A stretch of DNA of 64,000 nucleotides from Gracilaria domingensis (lineage: Eukaryota > Rhodophyta > Florideophyceae > Gracilariales > Gracilariaceae), in assembly GCA_022539475.1 (NCBI GenBank), contig VCMS01000116.1, forward strand, positions 90,558 to 154,557. Direction: 5' to 3'. Below the pieces are notes generated by a model. That model saw only the letters and a program-made list of their open reading frames with translations, had not been told where the DNA came from and did not search any database. This document shows positions 29,886 through 40,270 of this stretch, in pieces (within the stretch, counting starts at the first letter, position 1; each line of letters begins with the position of its first letter). The translations under genes were made by a program, and so were the position numbers.

Positions 29886-31330
29886 TTACTGAAGTGAGTG
29901 AGGAACCACAATCTGTGGCCTGCGCCCGACAGTCCGGGTGAGGAACCCTTGGTCGTTCTCGACGAAAGGCAGTCGTGCTCCGCCGTTCAGACCGCTACGA
30001 ATCTCCGTACAAAAACGGTCCGTGTGCTGCTCACGGATGAGTTCTTCAGGCTTGATCGGTACGAAAAAACCCGGTTCTGGGCGGGTGTTTGCAACGGCTA
30101 AAACAGCATCGTAGATGTCCATCCTTCCGAATCTTCATCGGCATCGCTCGAGCCGTCTTCCGCCAGGAAGCAGGGTATTTCCAGGTCATCGACTGGCGCA
30201 GCTTCAGCCGCTGTTTCCAAGTGGGACAGTGCATCAGCCTGAGTGTTCAGGAGTCCTTTCTTGTACCGAATCTCGAAATCGAACTCGGCTAACCGGAGTC
30301 TCGACCGCATCAAGTGGCCAGATGGCTCTGCTATAGAGAGTAGCCAGCGTAAGGCCGAATGATCGATATGAACAATGAAGCAAGTTCTCGTAAGATAAGG
30401 CCGCAGTGTCTGTAGTGCCCAGACAACTGCCAAGCACTCCTTCTCGGATACCGAGTAATTCCTCTCGTGAACGTTGAGACTCCTTGACCAATACCCAATT
30501 GGCAATCGCTCGCCATCCTCTGTGGTCTGGAAAAGAGCGCAGCCAACATGGTAGTCGCTCGCGTCCGTATCTATTGCATACGGCAAACCAGCCCTAGGTA
30601 GAGATAAAATAGGTGGCGATGTCACCGCGTCCACGAGCGACGAGAAAGCCGCAGCCTTACGGTCGTTGAATTCTTCCAGATTGACTGGCTGTCATTTGCG
30701 AAGAAGCTCGTTCAGAGGTGCAGTGATATCCGCGAAGTTCGGAATGAAGCGGCAATACACATTGCACAAGCCGAGAAAAGATCGGAGTTCAGTCTGCGTC
30801 CGCGGATGCTTAGCCTCTTTGAGGGATTTCACGCGAGCTTCGTCTATCGACAGCCGTCCAGGACGGATAACGTGGCCGAGATACCTGACGGTTTCGGCAA
30901 AAAACTCGCACTTCTTCAGCTTGAGTGTAATGCCTGCATCTCGTAGGACTCGCATCAAATCTCGTGCGTGGGTCAAGTGCTCGTCCAGGTTGCTGGAGTA
31001 GACAATGATGTCTTCCAGGTAAACCAGGCAAGTCTTCCACTTGAAGCGGGCGAGCAAATATCCACGGTACGTTGAAATCTGGCTGTCGCGTTTGTTGACC
31101 CAAAGGGCATCCGATTGAATCGGTATAATGCTTCATGACAGACGAAGGCTGTCTTGTCACGATCTTCAGCCCTCACGGAAACTTTCCAATAGCCCCAATT
31201 CGCGTCTAGGGTCGTAAAAACTTTCGCGTTCCCCAATCAATCGATGCATTCATCCATTCGTAGGATAGGATACACATCCTTGACTGTAGCCGCGTTAAAC
31301 TTGCGATAATCGATGCAAAATCACCAAGAC
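29886..31330 (-). pseudogene. Chromovirus reverse transcriptase (C part) and RNase H, copy 2
   Basis: Frame pieces give the RT palm (KVFTTLDANWGYWKV, CHEALYRFNRMPFGS) and the active-site box as YLEDIIVYS, where the usual second-position Asp pair (FLDD) has lost its first Asp to Glu. The connection (TQTELRSFLGLCNVYCRF) and RNase H (YAIDTDASDYHVGCAL, SVSEKECLAVVWAL, FIVHIDHSALRWLL, LNTQADALSHL) follow. The frame is broken several times, including between 31057 and 31236. RNase H itself is intact as a frame (30634-30098). Confidence 0.85.
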
Positions 31331-32781
31331 CCATCAGCTTTGGGCGCGAGCACCACCGGCGATGCCCAAGGTGACTGAGCCGGCTCGATAACTTCAGCAC
31401 GGAGCATTTTCGCAACTTGAGCTTTCTCCTCCTGCCGAGCTTTCGGTCCTGCCCTGTAAGGGTGCTGTGAAATGGGCCGAGTATTCGGTAGCAAATCAAT
31501 CCGATGTTCGGTAATACCAATCTTACCCAGTGTGCCATCCCACATGGGCGTGAACTCTTCGAGCATGTGCCGCAATTTATCGCTGTGAGTCTCTGGGACA
31601 TATTCAAGATCCAGAGACTCCAGCTCCTGTACTACCTTATCCTTCGTTTCAGCAGCACTCAGGTCCTTATCATTACTGTCCGACAAGGTCGGCATTGCCT
31701 CCTTCGACAGGCTGCGGTTATTCGCATCCGACGAAGTCTGCGTAGCTTTTACCGACGGACTATCCGGTCCAGTATTCGGTTCGGTATTGTTCCGTTCCGC
31801 CTCCCCCTCCTCAGCTTCGAGGATTCCGAGAACTTCGGCTATAGAAACCTGAATAGGCACTATAGCCGCAGGCTGCGGGAGCAATGGTCCAATAACTTGG
31901 CTCCTGACCAATCTTTGAGGAAAACGGCTGAAGTTCGCAACCAACACCTGAAAAGGCTTCTCGTGTTCAACAAAAACAATCCCATTAGCCAGGGCTAGAT
32001 GATACTTTTCCTGTAATGCAGGCAACGGTTGCACCGTTTGTAACCCACATTGTGGAGATGTTACAGTAACCCAGACCTGCGATTCGGGTGGGATGCAAAT
32101 AGACGGAGCAACTCGGAGCTTCGTAGACTTCCGTTCATCAATGGCAGGCTCCTGTGCAGCAGGCAAGGGCATTTGCTTCTTCAAAGCCCGTCGAAGGGGA
32201 CGCCGAACGATCGGTACAATGGTGCCATCCTCCATTTCGATGGTTCTTCGCCGCGGTCGAATTGATTCGACGAAGCGGTCACAGAAGTCACATCCGAGTA
32301 AAACCAGCGCAGCGAGCTGCTTGTAAGCCAAGAAATCGAGCTTCACCACGTAGTGGCCAAGCCCGACAAGCAGGTCTATCACTCTCACTGTAGAGAGTGG
32401 CTGATTATTCGCATCCACGATATCAATATGCGGCGCCACACGAACGCGAGACCGCAAGTGCAGCGGAATCATAGACTCAACCAAAACGTTTGGCCCAGCT
32501 CCTGTATCGAGCACGGACAACTGCCGAACCATATACTGGTCGGAAACCCCTAGGTCGACGTAAACTTTGTAGTTTCGTTTCGCCATGACCGGGACTCTAT
32601 CCGGGAACGGGCTGATTTTAGACAGTAACCACGGGCGACGCAAGACACCAAGGTGCTCAGAGTTGACGTCTGTAGTGGCCATCTTCCTCGAAAGGATTCT
32701 GACCGGAGAGCGAGGCTTCTCAGCCTCAGGCGCGCTAGACCCCGTCGCTGGGGGCGCCTCTCTATTGCTGGAGGCTCCCAT
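31321..32781 (-). pseudogene. Chromovirus protease and reverse transcriptase (N part), copy 2
   Basis: From ATG 32781 the frame holds the aspartic protease (QLSVLDTGAGPNVLVE, then LAALVLLGCDF) and, after a low-complexity Glu/Ser/Thr-rich spacer, the RT fingers (HRIDLLPNTRPISQHPYRAG, EVIEPAQSPWASPVVLAPKA). It ends with GSW then TGA at about 31321-31323, where an intact relative (copy 4) has an Arg codon in SWRFCIDYRK. The frame is also open upstream to 33108, overlapping the zinc-knuckle frame by 325 bases. Confidence 0.85.
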
Positions 32782-32783
32782 GC

Positions 32784-33239
32784 TCAGTTTCTCTGAGCTT
32801 CGCCGCCAATCTGCCGAGGTTTTGATTCCGCAGGAGCGGCTACAGTGCCACCATTCGATGGCACCGTTTCCTGGTTTCCAGGCTGAGTCTCCGCCTTCGC
32901 ACGAAGGTACGATTTGTCGGGAACGCGTTTCCGTTCGGCGGGCGTCAAAGACTCGTATTGAGGCACGATCTTCGCTATATCCCGTATGGTCATTAAACAA
33001 TTCGGAGCGATTTGTCCATGCCTGTAACAGGTGTGGCAAATAAGGTGCCGGAGGAGATCCGGATTCGGCTGACGGCGCTTCTGTCGTGGAGGATAGGGGT
33101 CCCTCCAACCAGTGCGTTCTCTGCGATATCCACCAGAATGAGGCACGTGCAAAGCCGGAACGTGTTGACCGGTGTACAGAGCGGGGTCTACGTCAACAGT
33201 AGACGGCTCCGTTGTTGACGGCAATTCCGTAGTCGGCAT
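32784..33239 (-). CDS. Nucleocapsid-like zinc-knuckle frame, copy 2
   Basis: This 151-residue frame, Pro/Arg/Gln-rich, has one knuckle, CHTCYRHGQIAPNC. The usual CX2CX4HX4C has its His replaced by Gln, with another His two residues earlier. It lies in the same frame as Gag, separated by one TAG and five codons, and it ends TGA, GC, ATG at the start of the pol frame. Both features recur in copy 3 where sequence remains. Confidence 0.75.
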   Translation of the reverse strand: MPTTELPSTTEPSTVDVDPALYTGQHVPALHVPHSGGYRRERTGWRDPYPPRQKRRQPNPDLLRHLICHTCYRHGQIAPNCLMTIRDIAKIVPQYESLTPAERKRVPDKSYLRAKAETQPGNQETVPSNGGTVAAPAESKPRQIGGEAQRN

Positions 33240-33251
33240 TGAACCATCAGC

Positions 33252-34567
33252 CTATAACAGGTGTAGGTTGTCATATTCCCCTTGAACTGAACCTCGCGAT
33301 AGAGGCAAAGATTCCCGGCCTTCTTCATGAAAGAGGCAGCGCGTGCGCGTCTTGACACCAGCGCGTGAGCGAGCTGCATCTCCCTCAGCTTGGGCAAATT
33401 GTACGAGTTCCAGATAGGTAGTCCGACGTTTGTTCTCCCGATAACGGGTTACCAACGTCCGAATTGATCGGTCCAGTCCATCAACAAGCATCTTACACCA
33501 CTCAGCTGCGGAGAACACGTTGCCACATCTGTGGAAAGCCTTGTTGAGGCGTGTAGAATAAACGGTTTCCGACTCTTCGGCTCCTTGCTTCATGTCTCGC
33601 AGCGCGAGTATAGCACCCTGTATCGCATTGCCTGTCGCGTAAGAGCGCAGAAGATATTGTACCGCTTCCGGCAAACACGTAACTCCTCCTTTGGAGGCGC
33701 GAGATGACCCACGAACCGAATTGAATTGATATTCGGCTACGCCCGTCGAAAAGTACTGCAGCGCAATGTAGGCCTGTGCCTCACTCATCCGAAGTACATC
33801 GGCTTCCGCCACGAAACGGCCAAGAAAATCCAAGACAAGAATTGGATCTTCCCCAGAGACCTTGTGGGGCTTTAGCGTGAGCTCTATTTGTCGGAGATGA
33901 TTTCGCACTTTGCCAGTCCCACGTGGGGTTCTCTGTGGCGTCGTGTCTTCAAGCCGATAGTATCGGTAGGACAGTAACTTCTGATACAGTAGATTAGTCG
34001 GCTTCAATCCCTTCAATCCAAGGTGTCTCCGTCCTTTCGTACGGCCTCGTGCAACACCAGAAGTGGCTTCAGTAGCCCGCGAACGGAAGCACGCTGGCGA
34101 GAGCGATCGTTCTCGCTGCTGTCCGACGAGTCGGATGAATATCCCACATGTTGGGCTTCCTCTTCTAAAGAAAACGAAGAAGACGAGTCAGACTCAACCT
34201 TGACCTTCTTCCTTGCCGGACGATCCCACGGACGGCGCGAGTGCTGAGCACCGTCAGAAACCGTGGTTCCGGGCGCAACAGCATCGGGTACGATGATTTG
34301 CTCGACCGTCTCCAGACGGGTAACCAGGCGGTCCAGGCGTGCAGAAGCGTGCTCGTGCAGGGCAGCCGACACCTGTCGGTGTTCCATAATCTGGTTGATA
34401 TCAGACCGTAAAACACGGTCGTCGTTCGAAACATTCCGGATACCGGCTTCATCGAGCCGTTGCCGGAGTTTCGTAATATCCCGGATGAAACCCACTTGGG
34501 AGTTCTGCAGGATGGGAACCTGAGCCTCTAATTCGCGGGGAATGTACTCGTCAGACCGCGACGACAT
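33252..34567 (-). pseudogene. Chromovirus Gag, copy 2, split by a one-base difference
   Basis: Nearly identical to gag copy 1 (21254-22588). One base fewer near 34138 sends the first part (34567-34013) into a Ser/Asp-rich end (SSDSSDSSENDRSRQRAS) and a stop. The capsid-like second part resumes in another frame at 34016-33252. The end of Gag is TAG at 33254-33252. Confidence 0.85.
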
Positions 34568-34752
34568 AACGTCAACCGCTGTGGCGGAATCAGCCGCAGG
34601 TGCGGTTTCAGTTGGCTCACGAGTGGGTGGGGTCCCGTTATCAGAACGGAGACCCCGGGAAGCCGGTTTCGAAGCGCCAGTACCGGGGACCTCGAAGGTG
34701 TCCTTCGGCAGCCGAGAAGACTTGCCGGCAAGCCGGACGAACCGGGCACAGA

Positions 34753-35211
34753 AGCCGCTGTGCAGTAAATACTGGTGGGTTTTCCACTCGTGCTAGTTCT
34801 TTGGTCGAGGGCTACCTGAACGGTATTTCGCGAAGTCTAGGTTCAGTTTCCATTAAGGTGCACATTACACGATACCTTCTGCGGAATAATACCCTGCAAC
34901 GCATGGAATACTGTTGCTAGTACAGATGATGTCCATTATGAAATCATACCGTTTTATTCGTATCTATTCTTCTATCGACCGTTTTTGCTAACCACTACTT
35001 TGCTATATTACATATACCATTTCCCCATGATGAAGCGGATGTAGGCGCAATCTGCGGCAGATGCCGCAGAGGGCACCTCCACCGAAGTGCAGTATCGGTA
35101 GAACACATACGCACTCCGAGAGGATGAGGCGCGAAGCGCCTCATCCTCTCCGTTCCTCATGTAGGGAACCATGTCCAGATGCATGGTTCCCTACTTGAGG
35201 AACCTGCACCT
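34753..35211. other. 460 bases between the retrotransposon and the first inverted transposon arm; two hairpins at its right end
   Basis: No gene visible. The left boundary is where gag copies 1 and 2 stop being similar. The right boundary is the limit of what I can align with the right-hand arm, which itself runs off the window, so the true end of the DNA transposon may lie inside this stretch. Confidence 0.4.
35118..35203. repeat. Two adjacent perfect or near-perfect hairpins
   Basis: GAGAGGATGAGGCGC at 35118-35132 is exactly inverted at 35136-35150 (3 nt loop). Directly after, GTTCCTCATGTAGGGAACCATG at 35152-35173 is inverted at 35182-35203 with one mismatch. They lie just outside or at the outer end of the left transposon arm. 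Confidence 0.85.
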
Positions 35212-35613
35212 GAAACTCGTGAGCTACGTCCGCATCAAAATTCGTTTACCTCTATACGCAAGCAGAAAGTATCCATAAGTTAGTCAAAGATCCGTTGGAT
35301 ACATTTGAAATGCGATGGAACGTACCATTGATAAAACAAAACAGAAACATTGCGCTAGAAAAGTCGAGGGACCTAGTAACTCGCAAAAGGAAGAAGAAGA
35401 AGGAAAGGGATCGGTTAGATTACCAGCCTACCATCATCGTAAAGCGCAAAAGGTGTCGAAGCGAGAACTCACAAGCAAGGGCACCAAGAATGCCCATGCA
35501 GCAAACATACCGCAAGATGCGATAAACGAAAGAGCAGCCTATGTCCCAACCAAGTACCAGAATTGTCTATCCCGAACAGTCAGAGATCCAAGATCGCAAA
35601 GGAACCAACTTGT

Positions 35614-35705
35614 TTTGTTGCGCTTTAGGCTCTAGCTTCTCGCGTCTTGCGCTACTTTTGAAAAGTAGCGCAAGAGGCAAAACTAGAGCCTATGGCGCAA
35701 CGAAA
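35614..35705. repeat. Long hairpin in the left arm only
   Basis: TTTTGTTGCGC...GGCTCTAG is inverted as CTAGAGCC...GCGCAACGAAA, with a nested perfect stem CTTGCGCTACTTTT/AAAAGTAGCGCAAG at the tip. The right arm has only one side of it (about 63182-63203), so the fold-back is specific to the left copy. Confidence 0.8.
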
Positions 35706-35952
35706 TGAACCATTCGTCGCGTACTTACAGTCGTCGCTTTGGGTTACCAGGTTCCCGTTTTCACCCTTCAACTCGTTCTATATCTTGAGCAAATAGAAGA
35801 AGTTGGGGGTGATTAGCTTATTTACTGCCGTTTGCATGTCGCAGAGCGCGAAGAAACGTGGTGAGGATTGGTTAGTTTAGAGCAAAGATACGTGGAAGGA
35901 TATGGAAGAACGTACGAATAGACTGCACGGAATACATCCGTTAGATACGGAT

Positions 35953-36031
35953 GACTCCGTCCTACCTTTTTCCGCCCTCTACTTTAAGGAGCCTCCATAA
36001 AGTAGAGGGAGGAAAAAGAGGGACGGAGCGG
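35953..36031. repeat. Hairpin conserved in both transposon copies
   Basis: CTCCGTCC...CCGCCCTCTACTTTA is inverted as TAAAGTAGAGGGAGG...GGACGGAG around GGAGCCTCC. The right copy has the same at 62863-62935 with a cleaner stem. It precedes the transposase start by about 270 bases in both copies. Confidence 0.85.
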
Positions 36032-36301
36032 AGTATAATGCGAGGATGTGGATGGCACGGATCACGACGGTAACGGAAGGTCGGACGTCGGGGGCGCGGC
36101 GGCGGCGGCGGAGGGAAGAGATTTATTTTTCTGTGCGAGATTGGACAGGTGTACAGCCTACAACGTTGGAGAACCACAGGTTTATAACCAGTGGTAGATA
36201 ATACGAGAAGTACACCCTTGTGTTGAGGTCGACGTGTACCTACGTTCGTTTTTGAACGAAAGCACGCGGTTTAAACTCAAAATATATTCTCCGTTCTCAG
36301 C

Positions 36302-38035
36302 ATGACGTCGATCTTGACTGTCGCTCGACCTCCTTCTCCCTTCGGACGACCTTCCCTTGAAGTCTTTGTCGTCGTTTTTCGTTCATTTCTTCTTCCCATG
36401 GTCTACTACTGTACACATAAGAAGCGTGGGTGCCCCTTCGTTACTCGCCGAGAAGTCCTATCTCTTCAACAGCATGTCAACCATTGCCCGTTTCGTCTGA
36501 AAGCAGCGCTGGAAGACGACAATAGGCGGCCCATTCGGAGAAGCAAACGTCTCAAGCTTTCCGCGCACGCGGCCGCATCTTCCGAAACGGTCACTGCCCC
36601 TTGTCGCCTTCCCGAGCCTCCGGTGTCCGAGGACATCGTTGACCACACTCCGTGCGCCCCTCCCATTCCGGACACTTCGCATTGTGTTTCTCCTTCCCCG
36701 GGTCCCGCGTCATTAGAGCAAGAACACGGAAGCAGTTCCCGCCCAGTGCCTTCTGAGGAGGCCCTCGGTGATTTGCATATGGATTATCTCACGGTTTGTC
36801 TGGCTTCAGTAGCTTCCAACCTTGGTCATCGTGAGGCAGACGAGCTAATTGGGCTACTTCGGGACCCGCGATTCTCGCAAAAGCGATTCAACAAGACCAT
36901 AACAAGTTCCAAGCGCTGTACAGAACTGAAGAACGCCATTTTCGAACGATACGCCTCAAAGGACGGTTTCAATCGAAGAACTGTCTCTCCAGAAGGATGT
37001 ACGTTCTGCGCCACCCTCTACACGAGACACCCCGTTCAGACACTTTTGAAACAGCTCCAGTTGGCTAACAACGAAAACACATTCTTCCACCCTATACCTC
37101 AGACCCACTCCACGAAAATATCTCACCCCATGTCCGGCTCTCTCGCAAGAGACGCCACCTCAAAACTTAAGGAAATGGTCATCGGCTCGTTGGATAGTAG
37201 AATAGTGTGGTACTCCCAAGAAATAAGTTGCAGTGAATCTTTCGTAGGTCTTCTGCAGGTATACACCGATAAGTCTTCAACAACTCTAAAGCAAACATCA
37301 TTTACCGCCTATCCTCTTCAGCTCATATTTCCCAACTTCTCCGACGAGCTACGCCGTAAGTGCATCCGTGATGACCTCACAGTAGTGGCATACTTCCCTA
37401 CCACACTGATCGAGGTTTCCGTATCTGAAGCAGACGCAATGCCATTCGTTTCTAGCAAGTCTCTACGCGAGTCCAGGATGCAAATCCTTCAAGAATCTCT
37501 TCGTCAAGTCCTGGAGCCCATTCTAAATCTCACGCAGAAAGTTTTCAGTTCATCAACGAAGACAAACTAAGTCGAGTGTGCCATCCTCTGCAAGTTGTCG
37601 TGCGGATACTTTTGAGGCTAAAGACATTCTGTTAACTCTTCACGGGACCAAAACGGGGAGCTCCTGTGATAGATTCGAGGCCCCTCCCTCATCTTTATGA
37701 AGTAGTATTCTTACTTCAATCACTGGACCCTCTCAAGACCAAACCAAAAGCGTTAGAGATACATACTCAGTTATTCTAGAATATGCAAAGAAAGACGAGG
37801 CAGGAAGAAGTATATGTCTTGCGAGGGAGAGTATATCTCAGGCGGTACTCTCAAGCGTTCTGATTACATATCTCTTATTCCGTCGTTCATCGAAACCCCC
37901 TTGACGGTAGGATTGATCCAGAGTTTGTTTCTATGCAGTCTGTTGGGAACAAGGAGAGCTCTCTTCGAACAGTTACGCAACTTGCATCCAGACAAATTGA
38001 AGCTGATTAATACTCCAGAAATCGAAAACCTCTAG
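36302..38035 (+). pseudogene. Plavaka-like transposase, left copy, broken
   Basis: The first frame, 36302-37570 (422 residues), starts with a cysteine/histidine cluster (YYCTHKKRGCPF ... LQQHVNHCPF) like a zinc finger, then a basic and a Ser/Pro-rich stretch. A folded part with TDKSSTTLKQTSFTAYPLQL and NFSDELRRK follows, resembling the DK-T...YP..L...N...RR block of Plavaka transposases. After the stop, frames reopen at 37814-38035 (ETPLTVGLIQSLFL, LRNLHPDKLKLI). The right copy keeps between these the block LASYCADIPEAKDIL, which resembles the Plavaka A.YIADYPE motif, but here it is damaged. The family call is by motif memory only. Confidence 0.55.
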
Positions 38036-39662
38036 TCAGAGACGCTACTCACTGCAATAGAATCATCCACGTCACGTTTATTTCGAACGATACGTACTCA
38101 AATCAGCAACTTTACAAACACAAATCTATCCCCAATGCAATGCAACTTTTTTGCCAAAGGTTTACATATAGATTTGTCCACGTCGAAGAAAGGCAGGTCA
38201 CTGAATGGAACCTTCACAAAGGCAGATCTCCTTTGAATGATGGAGGCCAAAGCATACAAAAACCTTGACATGGTTTTCCTTTCGTAAAGGAATTCTTTGA
38301 AATCTGATAGGGAGCACAGGACAGGGCTTCAATCAAAACAGTTTTCTCTCAGTACTCAGGCGTCGCTTGGACTAGTTATAGGTGCAATCGTGGCGCATGA
38401 TGTAATGAAAACTCTATTTCGTCCCTTCGGTGGCAGATTGAAGCCTTTAACGCTCCTCGACAAAGTCGTGGGCAGGAATTCATAGCTCTAGACCTGGGAG
38501 TCTGAGGTTCTATCTCGACTCTCAACAGAAGAAAAACTAACACCATTGGCAGCCTTTTACGGCATCTCCGCAACACGTCGATTAATGTCTTCTCTTGTAT
38601 TGTTGGTGACAGGCTTTGTTAACGGAAGGTGAAGCGATACGATTTCAAAATTGGAACGATAATCATGTGCTACCAGCTCAAGCACACAGGGCTGAACGGT
38701 TTTCATGCCTACCATCTTTTTTGCTTTCTGCGACGACTCTCGTCGCCATTCTGTTTCATAGAGTTTTATACTGAATGAATTTAGCATATAAGAGCTGCTA
38801 CAAACCCCGTTCTCTAAACCTCTGAAAATCATGTAGTAGTTAGCCTATCAGGACTCCATTTAGTTATTTATGGTGTTTCGCAGAGAGCTCGCTCTATTAC
38901 CCCTATAAATCCGGTATTATATGGTCGTTGGAGGCCTTCATCGCTGTTTGTCAGACCGTCACAACGAACAAATTAGATTCAGATATATAAATTGAACGCT
39001 AGAGCGGAAGCGCTCATGCTATTAGATAATACCTTATCTTCATCCTCGGTAGAATTTGTATCTTCACGGGAAAAAGTGGTGGCGAGTATTTAAGTAGCTA
39101 CATACTGTCGTCACTCTGTTTTTTTATGCATCTCATCCCTGCGCATTACCACTTTTGTGCGTGAGGGTGTTGGCGCGCTTCGGTGGTACGTCTCTTCGCC
39201 ACTTTGATCAGTTTAAATAGTGTAGTGTGTCAGACACTACACAAATTGTAACAAGGTCGCGTATTATGTTACTGGTTGAGCATCAATTGGATGAAAAAAC
39301 TAGTTGATTTATCTCTAAAAGATCTGTACTGAGCTCGCAACAAAATCGTTGTAAGGAATGCAACCGATTGTGTTTTGGGAGGTATCAAAACGCTACAGAA
39401 TGGCCTCAAAAAGTTCCTTCTAGCGAAGGGTTTTGGTGGACGTAGATTTATGCGAACAATGGTAGCGCTCTCCATTCATGCGTTTTGAAGCGCTCCTAAT
39501 ACTCAAGATATACTCTAATTAATGTACAGCTTTTTGCCATCCCGCCAATCCACGTAGACAGCGGTGCCAACGTGTTCGCGGGCGGGTGCATGGTAATGAG
39601 TGCAAGAAGTGTTGAGGAAGGGGTTTTGGGAGGTCTCGGCATGGTTCTAAAATGTGACCAGA
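38036..39662. other. 3' half of the left transposon copy, no intact gene
   Basis: It aligns with about 59205-60800 in the inverse orientation. Several short frames are shared in both copies on both strands, e.g. AAFYGIS-TRRL-SS-VLLVTG (plus sense of this copy) and LPMV-VFL-LR...SRAMN-CPRLCRGA (minus sense), so an ancestral coding region is likely, but which strand was coding is not clear. Confidence 0.4.
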
Positions 39663-40203
39663 ACGTGCCCACCGGCGTGGGGGGGATCGGTTGTGTTAGG
39701 GTGGCTACCCTAACACAACCGCACCCCCCCGTCCGCGGGCACGTTTTGGCCTGTTTTTTAAAAAATGTGTTTTTTTATGCCCTCGGGCGGGGGGATCCGT
39801 TCGTGTTAGGGTACCTACCCTAACACGAACGGACCCCCCCGCCCGCGGGCACGTTTTGGCCGGTTTTTTAAAAAATGTGCTTTTTTATGCCCTCGGGCGG
39901 GGGGGTCCGTTCGTGTTAGGGTACCTACCCTAACACGAACGGACCCCCCCGCCCGCGGGCACGTTTTGGCCGATTTTTTCAAAAATGTGCGATTTCATGC
40001 CCGCGGGCGGGGGGGTCCGGTCGTGTTAGGGTACCTACCCTAACACGACCGACCCCCCCCCCGCCCGCGGGCTCGTTTTCGCCTCATTCTGGTAGCGTCC
40101 ACAGACCTCCCAAAACACACACCGCACGCATATCCAGCCAAAACGTAACGTGCCCGCGGGCAGGGTGGTTGAGTTGTGTTAGGGTAACGACCCTAACACA
40201 ACT
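39663..40203. repeat. Array of five GC-rich hairpins with inverted TTAGGGT motifs, left
   Basis: Hairpins lie at about 39663-39743, 39779-39850, 39889-39960, 39999-40073 and 40172-40203. The typical unit is GTGCCCGCGGGCGGGGGGGT, a short spacer, CGTGTTAGGGTACCTACCC and the full complement, about 70-80 bases long. Units are separated by AT-rich spacers of about 40 bases (TTTTTTAAAAAATGTGC) in four of the five. The centre TTAGGGTACCTACCCTAA (variants GTGGCTAC, GTAACGAC) is invariant in its TTAGGG/CCCTAA parts. The fifth unit is shorter. Confidence 0.95.
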
Positions 40204-40270
40204 TGATCTCGCGCGCTGCCAATACGACAGAATGACATTACGACATGTCTGATGACACTCGTCTGCAACA

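Larger units (their letters stand above)
27190..34752 (-). mobile_element. Ty3/gypsy chromovirus, copy 2: gag to chromodomain, mutated
   Basis: On the minus strand the order is Gag (34567-33252), zinc knuckle (33239-32784), protease, reverse transcriptase, RNase H, integrase (to about 28805), a long low-complexity linker (28732-27464) and a chromodomain (27457-27266). This is chromovirus order. Gag is collinear with copy 1 up to 34752, where homology stops, so the 5' end is truncated or the leader differs. No LTR pair could be recognised. The element carries stops, frameshifts and altered catalytic residues and cannot be autonomous, but it is nearly identical in parts to copies 1 and 3, so its family was active recently. 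Confidence 0.85.
35212..40270 (+). mobile_element. DNA transposon, left copy (Plavaka-like, CACTA-related by motif)
   Basis: About 5.06 kb here match, in inverse orientation, the sequence from about 58695 to the right window edge. Checkable landmarks are a hairpin at 35953-36031 (62863-62935), the transposase frame starting at 36302 (62579), a frame at 39269-39475 minus (59384-59593 plus), and the hairpin array 39663-40203 (58771-59203). The last shared bases are around CTGCAACAACC at 40262. Divergence is clear (frameshifts and indels on both sides), so the two are old copies or old arms. Terminal inverted repeats could not be fixed because the right copy leaves the window. Confidence 0.75.

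Noticed and set aside
39663-40203. Internal telomere tract
   Set aside because: TTAGGG occurs once per hairpin side, never in tandem, and always inside a GC-rich stem. It is a hairpin array, not a telomere remnant.
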